Positions 45,103-53,532 of a stretch of DNA of 64,000 bases are shown here, in pieces. Each line of letters starts with the position of its first letter. Position 1 is the stretch's first letter. The notes under the pieces are model-generated. The model did no database searches. It was not told the origin of the DNA and was given only the letters and a program-made list of their open reading frames with translations. The stretch is from Salinisphaera japonica YTM-1 (lineage in GTDB: Bacteria; Pseudomonadota; Gammaproteobacteria; Nevskiales; Salinisphaeraceae). A program made the translations under genes and the position numbers. Location: NCBI RefSeq assembly GCF_003788585.1, contig NZ_AYKG01000001.1, forward strand, positions 62,001 to 126,000, in the 5' to 3' direction.

Positions 45103-46127
45103 GCCGTGGCCAGTCGATGCGCAAGCACGCGGGCGCGCTCGCGTCGCGCGTGATCTTCGAGGCGACGGGCGCGGCTGTGCTCAAGCCGCGTCGCAAACTG
45201 CTGGCGTCTTGTCTGGCCGGTCGCAAGACGATCGCTCACCGCATCAAGTGCTGTCAGCGCTGCCTCGCGATCGTTACAGACCGGCAGAAAATCACAGCCG
45301 GCGGTCAGGGCACGGCGCACGCGGGTAGCCACATCGCCGAAAGCAACGGCCCCGCCCATGCTCAGATCATCACAGAACACACAGCCGTCGAAGCCCAGGC
45401 GCTGGCGCAGAATCTCTTGAATCCAGACCGACGACAGGCTGGCCGGGCTGGCATCGATTGCCGGGTAGTGCACATGCGCCATCATGATCGAGGCGATGTC
45501 TTGATCGATGAGTGCCGCAAACGGCTGCCAATCCTCCGCCAGCGCTTCTGCGTCGCGCGTGTCCACGGGCAGCTCGGCGTGTGAATCGGCCGCCACCCAC
45601 CCGTGGCCGGGAAAATGCTTGGCCGTGGCCAGGCTGCCCCCCTCGCGCAGGCCGCTGATGAACCCCGTCGTCAGCGCGATTACGGCATCGGTTTTATCTG
45701 AAAACGCACGGTGCCCGATCACGCTGGATTGGCCATAGTCCAGATCCGCGACCGGCGCCAGGGGCAGATCAATGCCGGCCTCGCCCAGTTCGCGGGCCAT
45801 CAGCCAGCCGAGATCTGCTGCCGCGGCCACGGCATCGCCGGGCGCATCGTTGTAATACCGGCCGAGCGCGGCCATCGGTGGAATAGCCGTGAAACCCTCG
45901 CGGAATCGCTGGACTCGCCCGCCTTCGTAATCAGCCATGATCGGCAGATTGCTGCGTGCCTGACGAATTTCTTTCGTTAGTTCAATAAGTTGCGCACGAC
46001 ATTCAAAGTTGCGCGTGAACAGGATGACACCGCCCACGCCCGGCCGACACAACAGGTCGCGATCGTCTGCGGTCAGTGTGGTCCCGGCAACATCGACGAT
46101 CAGCGGGCCGAGTGCGGCCTCACTCAC
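45099..46127 (-). CDS. nagZ: Beta-N-acetylhexosaminidase NagZ
   Basis: The protein has 342 residues, a cytoplasmic GH3 enzyme of cell-wall recycling that removes GlcNAc from muropeptides. The acid/base loop KHFPGHGWVAADSH and nucleophile Asp in VFCDDLSMGGAV are both present. LIVDVAGTTLTADD at the start and DYEGGRVQRFREGFTAIP also match. It starts at GTG 46127, overlapping the CYTH gene stop (GTGA). Confidence 0.95.
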   Translation of the reverse strand: MSEAALGPLIVDVAGTTLTADDRDLLCRPGVGGVILFTRNFECRAQLIELTKEIRQARSNLPIMADYEGGRVQRFREGFTAIPPMAALGRYYNDAPGDAVAAAADLGWLMARELGEAGIDLPLAPVADLDYGQSSVIGHRAFSDKTDAVIALTTGFISGLREGGSLATAKHFPGHGWVAADSHAELPVDTRDAEALAEDWQPFAALIDQDIASIMMAHVHYPAIDASPASLSSVWIQEILRQRLGFDGCVFCDDLSMGGAVAFGDVATRVRRALTAGCDFLPVCNDREAALTALDAVSDRLATGQTRRQQFATRLEHSRARRLEDHARRERARVLAHRLATA

Positions 46128-46609
46128 GCCGTGGGCTCCGCCGGCCAGTCACGATACGGCGCAAACGCCAGCGCATGATTGTAGTAGCGCTTGTCATCGG
46201 TGATCTCTTGGCCCAGCCAGTCGGGCCGGGTAAAGGTTTCGTCGGCGGCTTCCAGCTCGATTTCGGCAACGATCAACGGGGCGTTGGCCCCTTCAAAGAC
46301 ATCGATCTCCCAGGTATGACCGTCGTGCTCGACCCAGTAGCGTGTCTTTTCGACCGGTTCTGTCAAACAGAGCGAGGCCAGCATCTCGCGGGCATCAGGC
46401 AGCGGAATCTCGTACTCGTATTCTGCGCGCGCGCTGCCGATGACCGCGGCCTTGATATTCAGATTGGCCGCCTCGTCCTCGATGCGTACCCGTACCGAGG
46501 CTCGGCCCGAATCGTTGAAATAGCCCTGGGCAAAGTGTTTCTGCTGGTAGGCGGCCTCGCGCCAGGCCTCACCGGCAACGAGAAACTTGCGCTCGATTTC
46601 TATAGCCAC
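46124..46609 (-). CDS. CYTH domain protein, probable inorganic/thiamine triphosphatase
   Basis: The protein has 161 residues. The N-terminal IEIERKFLV is the ExExK signature of the triphosphate tunnel fold. Further charged strands (SVRVRIED, EYEYEIPLPDAREML, KTRYWVEHDGHTWEIDVF, LIVAEIELEA) line the tunnel. The small single-domain form is typical of bacterial tripolyphosphatases; the substrate is unproved. GTG at 46609 is the start, with AAGGA upstream. Its G is also the last base of the rlmD stop (TAGTG). Confidence 0.85.
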   Translation of the reverse strand: MAIEIERKFLVAGEAWREAAYQQKHFAQGYFNDSGRASVRVRIEDEAANLNIKAAVIGSARAEYEYEIPLPDAREMLASLCLTEPVEKTRYWVEHDGHTWEIDVFEGANAPLIVAEIELEAADETFTRPDWLGQEITDDKRYYNHALAFAPYRDWPAEPTA

Positions 46610-47943
46610 TACGTGTCCTTTCGTTCGAAGACCGCCATGGACTCGATATGTGCGGTGTGCGGAAACATATCCATCACCCCGGCGCCCGCCAGGCGGTACC
46701 CGTGCTCGTACACCAGGCGCTGGCCGTCGCGGGCCAGCGTCGCCGGGTGACAGGAACAATAGACGATGCGCGAGGGCGCACGCGCCGCGATCAGATCAAT
46801 GACCTCGGCCGCCCCCGACCGCGGCGGGTCGATCAATACCTTGTCGACATGTGCCGGCAGCCAGGCCGGCGTATCGGCCGGCTCGAACAGATTATCGACG
46901 TGCGCCTGGATGTTCGTGCAGCCGTTGTGGGCCGCATTGGCCCGGGCGCGCTCGACCAGGCCGGCCTCACCTTCGACGGTGACCACATGCGCCGCTTGTC
47001 GAGCCAGCGGCACCGAAAAATTACCCAGCCCGGAGAACAGCTCAAGCACTGTATCGTCCGCTGTCACGTCCAGGGCCTCCAGGGCAGCATTCACCATCGC
47101 CCGGTTGATACCGGCGTGGATCTGGACGAAATCGTTGGGCAGAAAGAACAGGCGGGCGTCAAAGGCCGGCAGGTCGTAATACAGGGCAGCCGCGGCCTCG
47201 TCGATCGGCGCGATGGTGTTTTCATTACCGGGTTGCAGGTGGATCTGGAAGCCGTGCTCGTGGCCGAATGCCGCAAGAATCGCCAGATCGTCGGCCGTTG
47301 GTGCATCGAGCACTCGAAAGACAAGTGCCGTGGCGTTATCCGCGGCCGCCACCTCGATTTGCGGCACACGCTCGCGAATAGAGAGCCGGTCGATCATCCG
47401 CGCCAGGTCGAGCAGGCGATCGCCGATGTGGGGCACCAGCACTTCGCAGCGCGACAGCTCGGCGATGAAGGGCGCCCCGCGCTCGCGAAAGCCGACCAGC
47501 GTACCGCCTTTCTTGGGCACGTATTTCACACCCAGCCGGGCACGGCGACGATAGCCCCAGCGCTCGGCCACCAGCGGCGCCAGTACGCGCTCGGGTTCGA
47601 TCTGGCCCACGCGGGCCAGCGCATTCATCAGCTGCGACTGCTTGAAGCCGAGCTGCGCCTCGACGCTGGCGTGCTGCAGCGCACAACCGCCACAAAGACC
47701 GAAATGACGACAGCGCGGCGTCACGCGCGCCGATGACGCTGAAAACAGCGTGGCCATCGCGGCTTCTTCGTACTGTTTCTTGATCTTCGTGGGCTGAAAC
47801 AACACCTGCTCGCCGGGCAGCGTATCGGCCACGAAGATCGCCTTGCCGTCGACATGACCGACCCCACGCGCATTACTGGCCAGATCGGTGATCTCGACGA
47901 CGCCATGTTCTTTTTTGCGGGCGCGCTTGCCTTTACCGCTCAT
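46609..47943 (-). CDS. rlmD: 23S rRNA (uracil-1939) C5-methyltransferase
   Basis: The protein has 444 residues. It makes 5-methyluridine 1939 in 23S rRNA. An N-terminal TRAM domain (VVEITDLASNARGVGHVDGKA), the [4Fe-4S] cysteines CRHFGLCGGC, and a SAM domain with VLELFSGLGNFSVPLA, then DPPRSGA and the catalytic cysteine in IVYCSCHPATLARD are all present. The ATG at 47943 overlaps the exonuclease-like gene stop (ATGA). The longer upstream frame runs through that neighbouring gene. Confidence 0.95.
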   Translation of the reverse strand: MSGKGKRARKKEHGVVEITDLASNARGVGHVDGKAIFVADTLPGEQVLFQPTKIKKQYEEAAMATLFSASSARVTPRCRHFGLCGGCALQHASVEAQLGFKQSQLMNALARVGQIEPERVLAPLVAERWGYRRRARLGVKYVPKKGGTLVGFRERGAPFIAELSRCEVLVPHIGDRLLDLARMIDRLSIRERVPQIEVAAADNATALVFRVLDAPTADDLAILAAFGHEHGFQIHLQPGNENTIAPIDEAAAALYYDLPAFDARLFFLPNDFVQIHAGINRAMVNAALEALDVTADDTVLELFSGLGNFSVPLARQAAHVVTVEGEAGLVERARANAAHNGCTNIQAHVDNLFEPADTPAWLPAHVDKVLIDPPRSGAAEVIDLIAARAPSRIVYCSCHPATLARDGQRLVYEHGYRLAGAGVMDMFPHTAHIESMAVFERKDT

Positions 47944-48584
47944 GAGGGCTCCAACGCCGCCAGCTGTGTTTCCAGATCGGCGCGGCGTGCCGGATGCAGC
48001 CGGCGTGTAGCGTGTGCCAGGCGCCACCACAGGCGCGTGCGCGCCGAGGCCCGGGCAGCGATCGACCCGGGCGCGATCGCCGCCGGCACGTCGTGCGCGG
48101 CGAAGATCGCCCGACATTCGTCCTCGAAGGCACGATCGGGTGCAGGATGGTCGGCGGCCGTGGGCGCGACCCACCCGGCCAGACGATGCGTCGCGGCACC
48201 TGCAAGCGCGCGTGGCAGTTGGCGGTCCGTGGCGACGCAGCGGGCCAGAAGCGTGGCGACGTCATGCCCGTCCCAGTCGACCAGATCGGCGCGTGTCGCC
48301 GGCATGACATCCACCAGCGCATCGAGTAACGCGGATTCGCTGCCCAGGGCCTGGCGCGACAGATCGACGCGGCGAACGTGCCCGCGCTCGACGATCACCA
48401 CACACAGCCGATCGATGGCGGCCAGGTGAGCCGGTAGATCCCACCGGCCCCAGCGCTGGGTATGCAGCTGCTCGACCGCCCGCGTGATCCCGGCATCATC
48501 TAGATCGTCGTAATCGGCCAGGCGCCGGGCGGCATCGATATCGAGCACCGCCTGGGCGGCGATCACCACAGTGGGGCGACTCAC
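47940..48584 (-). CDS. Degenerate PolB-type 3'-5' exonuclease-like protein
   Basis: The protein has 214 residues. Its layout (VVIAAQAVLDIDAARRLA, then LPAHLAAIDRLCVVIVERG, then LVDWDGHDVATLLARCVATD) follows the predicted PolB-type exonuclease that often lies between cysM and rlmD. In that family the first motif is FDIETVPD-like with catalytic Asp and Glu. Here those positions read A and Q, and the second and third motifs are also eroded. It is therefore probably not a nuclease. The gene is open over its full length and coupled at both ends (GTG start in GTGA with cysM, ATGA with rlmD), so it is likely kept for another role. The assignment is by pattern and position only. Confidence 0.5.
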   Translation of the reverse strand: MSRPTVVIAAQAVLDIDAARRLADYDDLDDAGITRAVEQLHTQRWGRWDLPAHLAAIDRLCVVIVERGHVRRVDLSRQALGSESALLDALVDVMPATRADLVDWDGHDVATLLARCVATDRQLPRALAGAATHRLAGWVAPTAADHPAPDRAFEDECRAIFAAHDVPAAIAPGSIAARASARTRLWWRLAHATRRLHPARRADLETQLAALEPS

Positions 48585-49480
48585 GGTTTATCGTAAACGC
48601 CCGTGGACAGATACCGATCGCCGCGATCACAGATGATCATGGCGATTGTGGCGTTCTCGACTTCCCGGGCCAGCGAGAGGGCGGCAAACACGCTGCCGCC
48701 GGAGGACGGGCCCGCGAAGATACCTTCCTCTTTGGCCAGGCGTTTCATGGTGGCCTCGGCATCGGCCTGCTCAACGTCGATGACCCGATCCACGCGCTCG
48801 GCCTCGAAGATCTCCGGCAGATACGCCTCGGGCCAGCGCCGAATACCGGGAATCTTGGATTCACCGGCCGGCTGTACGCCGACGATCTGAATATCCGGGT
48901 TCTTTTCCTTGAGATAACGCGAGCAACCCATGATGGTGCCCGTGGTGCCCATGGTGGCCACGAAATGCGTGATCCGGCCGCCGGTGGCGTTCCAGATCTC
49001 GGGCCCGGTGGTCTCGTAGTGCGCCCGCGGGTTATCCGGATTGGCGAACTGGTTGAGCAGCATGCCCTCGCCGGCATCGGCCATCTGCTGTGCCTGATCG
49101 CGCGCGCCTTCCATGCCGTCGCTTTCAGACACCGAGATGATTTCGGCACCGTAGGCCCGCATGGAGGCGCGCCGTTCCTCGCTCATGTTCTCGGGCATCA
49201 AGAGCTTCATCTTGAAGCCCTGCATGGCAGCCACCATGGCCAGCGCGATGCCTGTATTGCCCGAGGTCGCCTCGATCAACGTATCGCCCGGCTTGATGTC
49301 ACCGCGCTCGGCGGCGCGAGTAATCATCGAGTACGCCGGCCGATCCTTGACCGACCCCGCGGGATTGTCGCCCTCGAGCTTGGCCAGCAGCGTATTGGAC
49401 GAGCCGTTTCCGGCCAAGCGTTGCAGACGGACCAGCGGCGTATGGCCGACCTGATCATTGAGCGTTGGATAATCGTTCAT
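48581..49480 (-). CDS. cysM: Cysteine synthase B
   Basis: The protein has 299 residues, a PLP enzyme making cysteine (or S-sulfocysteine from thiosulfate) from O-acetylserine. The PLP lysine lies in NPAGSVKDRPAYSM. EATSGNTGIALAM and the phosphate loop MGTTGTIMG are present. RRWPEAYLPEIF at the C-terminal side is a CysM rather than CysK feature. No ribosome site is seen; a promoter lies directly before the ATG. Confidence 0.93.
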   Translation of the reverse strand: MNDYPTLNDQVGHTPLVRLQRLAGNGSSNTLLAKLEGDNPAGSVKDRPAYSMITRAAERGDIKPGDTLIEATSGNTGIALAMVAAMQGFKMKLLMPENMSEERRASMRAYGAEIISVSESDGMEGARDQAQQMADAGEGMLLNQFANPDNPRAHYETTGPEIWNATGGRITHFVATMGTTGTIMGCSRYLKEKNPDIQIVGVQPAGESKIPGIRRWPEAYLPEIFEAERVDRVIDVEQADAEATMKRLAKEEGIFAGPSSGGSVFAALSLAREVENATIAMIICDRGDRYLSTGVYDKP

Positions 49481-49486
49481 GCGCGA

Positions 49487-49514
49487 AGTGTAGCAGCGAG
49501 ATAAACGGTGTCGA
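49487..49514 (-). promoter_or_regulatory. cysM promoter, apparently leaderless
   Basis: On the minus strand, TCGACA (49514-49509), 16 nt, TACACT (49492-49487), then 6 nt to the cysM ATG (49480). The match to the sigma-70 consensus is good (5/6 and 4/6). The spacing puts transcription start at the start codon. Confidence 0.6.
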
Positions 49515-49553
49515 GATGGATCGATTTCGGCGCGTTACAAAGCGATCGAAAGA

Positions 49554-50318
49554 TCAGGCGATCTGGCGCCGCCCGGCTGCCATGGCCGCGCTCATCTCGG
49601 TGACGGCCGCATCAAGACCCACGAACACCGCCCGTGCGATCAGCGCGTGGCCGATATTGAGTTCCACGATCGGCGCGATCGCTGCGATCTCGGCCACGTT
49701 GTCGACATGCAGCCCGTGCCCGGCGTGCACCTCGAGACCCAGCGATTCGGCCTGCACGGCTGCCGCCATGATACGCGCAAGCTCGGCCTGGCGTGTCGTC
49801 GTATCGACGGCATCGGCATAGGCCCCGGTATGCAGTTCGATATGATGCGCCCCGGCGCGGGCCGCGGCCTCGATCTGATCCGTATCGGGGTCGATGAACA
49901 GCGCGGCCTGGATGCCGGCAGCTTGCAGACGGGCCAGCCCGTCAGCCACCCGCTGGCCCTGGCCGACGATATCCAGCCCGCCTTCGGTGGTCAGCTCCTC
50001 GCGCGACTCGGGCACGAGACAGCAATCGCGTGGCGCATGGCGCACCGCGATATCGAGCATCTCCTCAGTCAACGCCATTTCCAGATTCACCGGCATGTCG
50101 TCGCCGATGGCACACAGGCTCGCCACGTCGTGGTCCTGGATATGGCGGCGATCCTCACGCAGATGGATCGTGATGCTGGCGGCACCCGCGCCCATGGCCA
50201 GGCGTGCCGCGGTACCAACGTCCGGATAAGGCGTGCCCCGGGCCTGGCGCAGCGTGGCAACGTGATCGACGTTGACCCCGAGACGGATCGGGGGCGTGGG
50301 GGCAGCGATATCGGTCAT
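49554..50318 (-). CDS. pdxJ: Pyridoxine 5'-phosphate synthase
   Basis: The protein has 254 residues. It condenses 1-deoxyxylulose 5-phosphate with 3-amino-2-oxopropyl phosphate to form pyridoxine phosphate. [55 protein letters not shown] and [11 protein letters not shown] are the TIM-barrel active-site segments. It shares one base with the recO stop. The recO-pdxJ order is conserved. Confidence 0.97.
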   Translation of the reverse strand: MTDIAAPTPPIRLGVNVDHVATLRQARGTPYPDVGTAARLAMGAGAASITIHLREDRRHIQDHDVASLCAIGDDMPVNLEMALTEEMLDIAVRHAPRDCCLVPESREELTTEGGLDIVGQGQRVADGLARLQAAGIQAALFIDPDTDQIEAAARAGAHHIELHTGAYADAVDTTTRQAELARIMAAAVQAESLGLEVHAGHGLHVDNVAEIAAIAPIVELNIGHALIARAVFVGLDAAVTEMSAAMAAGRRQIA

Positions 50319-51061
50319 CAGTGATCGTCCGTGCGCGGCAACGGTTGCCGGGTATCGGCAAACTGCTGCATGGCTTTGAGCGTAGCGACCGATTTTAACG
50401 GTTTGCTGCCCAGATGGGGGGCCAGCGCGGCCTGGAGCAGGTCACGCGCCTCGCGCAGGCGGGCGCGCTGTGTCAGCCGGCCTTCGGCAAGATCAATCAG
50501 TGTGGCGCCGGCCACGCTCGGTTCGTTGCTCGCGACCGTGGCCATCGGCCAGACACCGGATTCCGGCTCATAGCGATAGCGCGCATCGGCTTCGATGGGC
50601 GCATCGAGCGCGTCGTGCGTCAGGGTGAGGCCATAACCCAGTTCCTCGAGCAGATCCCGCTCGAAGAATCGCAGTGCCACGATGGCCGGGGCACCGCCGG
50701 CCATCGTCTGCAACAGGGCTTCGAAGGTGTCGAACAGCGGTGGGTGCGGATCGTCACGGGCAGTCAGGCGCATGATCAGCTCGCTGGCATAAAGCCCGCC
50801 CATCAACGTGTTGCCGGCCAGCGTATAGCGCGTGACGTAATTGATATCGCGCAGGGTATACAGCTCGCCCGTACCAGCCCACGACAGATCGAGGCGTGAA
50901 AACGGCTCGAGCAGGCCGCGCCAGCGCGATTTGGCACGCCGTGCGCCCTTGGCGGCCAGGCCCACGCGGCCATGCTCTCGTGTGAAGGCTTCCACGATGA
51001 AGCTGGTATCGCGCCAGGCACGTCGATGCAGCACCAGCGCCGGTTGCAGATCCACGCGCAT
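50318..51061 (-). CDS. recO: DNA repair protein RecO
   Basis: The protein has 247 residues. It helps RecR load RecA on SSB-coated DNA. The N-terminal OB fold shows [38 protein letters not shown]. The helical C-domain has [25 protein letters not shown] and [16 protein letters not shown]. The zinc cysteines seen in some RecO proteins are lacking, as in many gammaproteobacteria. It lies 57 nt after era. Confidence 0.93.
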   Translation of the reverse strand: MRVDLQPALVLHRRAWRDTSFIVEAFTREHGRVGLAAKGARRAKSRWRGLLEPFSRLDLSWAGTGELYTLRDINYVTRYTLAGNTLMGGLYASELIMRLTARDDPHPPLFDTFEALLQTMAGGAPAIVALRFFERDLLEELGYGLTLTHDALDAPIEADARYRYEPESGVWPMATVASNEPSVAGATLIDLAEGRLTQRARLREARDLLQAALAPHLGSKPLKSVATLKAMQQFADTRQPLPRTDDH

Positions 51062-51118
51062 CGCGCTTATGCCGCTCCGACGCCGGCCGGTCCCGGATGG
51101 TCGCTCATCACACCTGGA

Positions 51119-52024
51119 TCAATGGCCCAGCTCGCGCACCGCGGCCTCGGAGTCGATCCAGTTGTCCCGAACCTTGACCCAGAGGCGCAGATCCACGCGA
51201 TGATCCAGCCGGTGCACGAGATCCAGTCGCGCCGCACGCCCGATCTTCTTGAGCATCGCCCCGCCCTTGCCGATGACGATCGATTTGTGGTTATCCCGTG
51301 CGACCCAGATACAGGCATGAATCTCGAGCTGCTCCGGGCCGGACTCGAACGATTCGATCTCGATGGCCACCGAATACGGCAGTTCCTGCTGCAGAAACAG
51401 TGTGAGCTTTTCCCGCACCGCTTCCGCCGCCAGAAAGCGCATGTTGCGATCGGTGTACTCGTCTTCGGGAAAGAGATACGGCCCGTCGGGCATGCGCGAA
51501 GTCAGCTCGTGCATGAGGGCCGGCAGATTATCCCGGCGCTGGGCCGACAGGGGCACCACGAAATCGAAGGCGCGCTGGGTGCTGGCTTTTTCCATGAACG
51601 GCAGCAGTTCGGTCTTGTCCTTGAAGCGATCGGTCTTGTTGACGATCAGCCCGACCGGGCAAGGCAAGCGCGCAAGACGCGCCAGGGCGGCAGCATCCTC
51701 ATCGCGCCATTGGCCGGCTTCGACCATGAACAACACAACATCGATGCCCGCCAGGCTGGCCACCGCGGTTTCGTTCATCACGCGGTTCAGCGCGGTCTTT
51801 TGCTGGCTGTGCATGCCCGGCGTGTCCACCAGCGCGATCTGGGTCTCGCCCTCGGTCAACACGCCGATGATGCGATGCCGGGTTGTCTGTGGCTTGGGCG
51901 TGACGATCGAGACCTTCTCGCCGACCAGCGCGTTGACCAGCGTGGATTTACCCACGTTGGGCCGGCCCACGAGGGCCACCATGCCGCTGCGGCGTTGTGT
52001 GTCCGGGGTTGAATCCTGGCTCAT
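51119..52024 (-). CDS. era: GTPase Era
   Basis: The protein has 301 residues. It assists 16S rRNA maturation and 30S assembly. G1 VGRPNVGKSTLVNAL, G2 region TRHRIIGVLT, G3 DTPGM and G4 NKTD are present. The C-terminal KH domain contains IVIGKGGAMLKKIGRAARLDL. It is translationally coupled to rnc (ATGA), linking rRNA processing and assembly factors. Confidence 0.97.
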   Translation of the reverse strand: MSQDSTPDTQRRSGMVALVGRPNVGKSTLVNALVGEKVSIVTPKPQTTRHRIIGVLTEGETQIALVDTPGMHSQQKTALNRVMNETAVASLAGIDVVLFMVEAGQWRDEDAAALARLARLPCPVGLIVNKTDRFKDKTELLPFMEKASTQRAFDFVVPLSAQRRDNLPALMHELTSRMPDGPYLFPEDEYTDRNMRFLAAEAVREKLTLFLQQELPYSVAIEIESFESGPEQLEIHACIWVARDNHKSIVIGKGGAMLKKIGRAARLDLVHRLDHRVDLRLWVKVRDNWIDSEAAVRELGH

Positions 52025-52728
52025 GAATCGGTCCTGGTAAGTACGGCCAGCATCTGGCGTGCGGCATCCTGTTCGGCCTTGCGACGGCCGGCGCCCTGCC
52101 CGTCCACGGCCTGCTCGGGGGCCTGTAGACGACAGCGGGCGATGAAAGTCTGGGCATGGTCGGCGCCGCTAACGCTGACCACGTCGTATTCCGGGCGCGG
52201 CAGGCCGCGGGCCTGGAGCCATTCCTGTAGCTGGGTCTTGGCGTCCTTCAGGCTGGCGGCACTGGGCAGATCACTCAGCCGATCGGCATAGAGCGACAGG
52301 ATCACGTTCTTGGTGGCCTCAAAGCCGGCATCACAGTAGACCGCGCCCAGCACCGCCTCCACCGCGTCGGCGCCGATCGAGGCACGCCGCCGGCTACCGG
52401 TCTGTTGCTCGCCCGGGCCCATCACCAAAAGATCCGACAGATTCAGCTCTTCGGCGATCGCGGCCAGCGTCTTTTCGCGCACGAGCGCGGCCCGAAGACG
52501 CGACAGATCCCCCTCCGGGGCCTGCGGCTGGGCCTCGAACAAGGCCGCGGCGATCACGAAATTCAGGATGCCGTCGCCCAGAAATTCCAGGCGCTCGTTG
52601 TGATTGGCGGCCGCGCTGCGATGGGTGAGCGCTCGGGCCAGCAGGCTGCGATCGGTAAACTGATGATTGATACGATCTTCGAAAGCGGCACGAACCGCGG
52701 CACGTTGGGCAGGGTCGACGTCAGGCAT
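52021..52728 (-). CDS. rnc: Ribonuclease III
   Basis: The protein has 235 residues, a double-strand RNA endonuclease for rRNA and mRNA processing. The catalytic signature NERLEFLGDGILNFVIA, with EAVLGAVYCDAG later, and a C-terminal dsRBD (DAKTQLQEWLQARGLPRPEYDV) are present. The ATG at 52728 overlaps the lepB stop (TGATG). An in-frame TTG directly before it is not needed. Confidence 0.97.
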   Translation of the reverse strand: MPDVDPAQRAAVRAAFEDRINHQFTDRSLLARALTHRSAAANHNERLEFLGDGILNFVIAAALFEAQPQAPEGDLSRLRAALVREKTLAAIAEELNLSDLLVMGPGEQQTGSRRRASIGADAVEAVLGAVYCDAGFEATKNVILSLYADRLSDLPSAASLKDAKTQLQEWLQARGLPRPEYDVVSVSGADHAQTFIARCRLQAPEQAVDGQGAGRRKAEQDAARQMLAVLTRTDS

Positions 52729-53492
52729 CAATGCAACAGCGTGCCGATTCGCGAAAACCGGATATCGAAGTCTGAAACATTCACACTCAGCCAGATCATG
52801 AACGCCCGGCCGACCAGGTTGTCCTCCGGCACGAAACCCCAGACGCGTGAATCCGCGCTGTTGTCGCGGTTATCGCCCATGGCGAAGTACTTGCCTTCGG
52901 GCACGGTCACGCTGACCTCTGGCCCGGCGCGACCAACCACGTGCAGCATCTCGTGATCCGGGCCATCGGGTAGATGTTCGATAAACAGCCGCATGTCGTC
53001 ATAGACATCGGCATCCGCGCCCGTATACAGCCCCTTGTCGTCACGCGGCACGGCGTTGCCGTTGATATACAGCTGCTCGCCGCGATAGGTGATCGTGTCG
53101 CCCGGCAGGCCCACAATGCGCTTGATATAGTCCACCGACGGATTCTTGGGGTATCGAAAGACCACGACATCACCGCGCTCGGGCTCGCCCGTGGGCACGA
53201 TCTTCGTGTGGGTGACCGGCAGGCGCAGGCCATAGGAAAATTTGGAGACCAATACGAAATCGCCCACCAGCAGCGTGGGCACCATCGACTTCGAAGGGAT
53301 CCGGAACGGCTCGAACACGAAGGCACGCAATACCAGCACCGCGATCAATACCGGAAAGAACGAGTGTGCGAACTCGATCGCCCAGTTGCCGTTCTCGTTC
53401 TTCTCGCGGCGTTTGGACCAGACGAGCTTGTCGCCGATCCAGACCGCGCCGGTCACGAAACAGGCCAGCGTCAACCAGGCTTCAAAATCCAT
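52728..53492 (-). CDS. lepB: Signal peptidase I
   Basis: The protein has 254 residues. It cleaves Sec signal peptides at the outer face of the inner membrane. Two N-terminal helices (LTLACFVTGAVWIGDKLVW, FFPVLIAVLVLRAFVF) are followed by the Ser nucleophile in PSKSMVPTLLVGDF and the Lys base in YIKRIVGLPGDTI. The conserved box GDNRDNSADSRVWG follows. It sits between lepA and rnc as usual. Confidence 0.97.
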   Translation of the reverse strand: MDFEAWLTLACFVTGAVWIGDKLVWSKRREKNENGNWAIEFAHSFFPVLIAVLVLRAFVFEPFRIPSKSMVPTLLVGDFVLVSKFSYGLRLPVTHTKIVPTGEPERGDVVVFRYPKNPSVDYIKRIVGLPGDTITYRGEQLYINGNAVPRDDKGLYTGADADVYDDMRLFIEHLPDGPDHEMLHVVGRAGPEVSVTVPEGKYFAMGDNRDNSADSRVWGFVPEDNLVGRAFMIWLSVNVSDFDIRFSRIGTLLH

Positions 53493-53532
53493 GCGCTAGA
53501 AACCCCTTGCCAGACCGGCCCGAGCCACCGGT

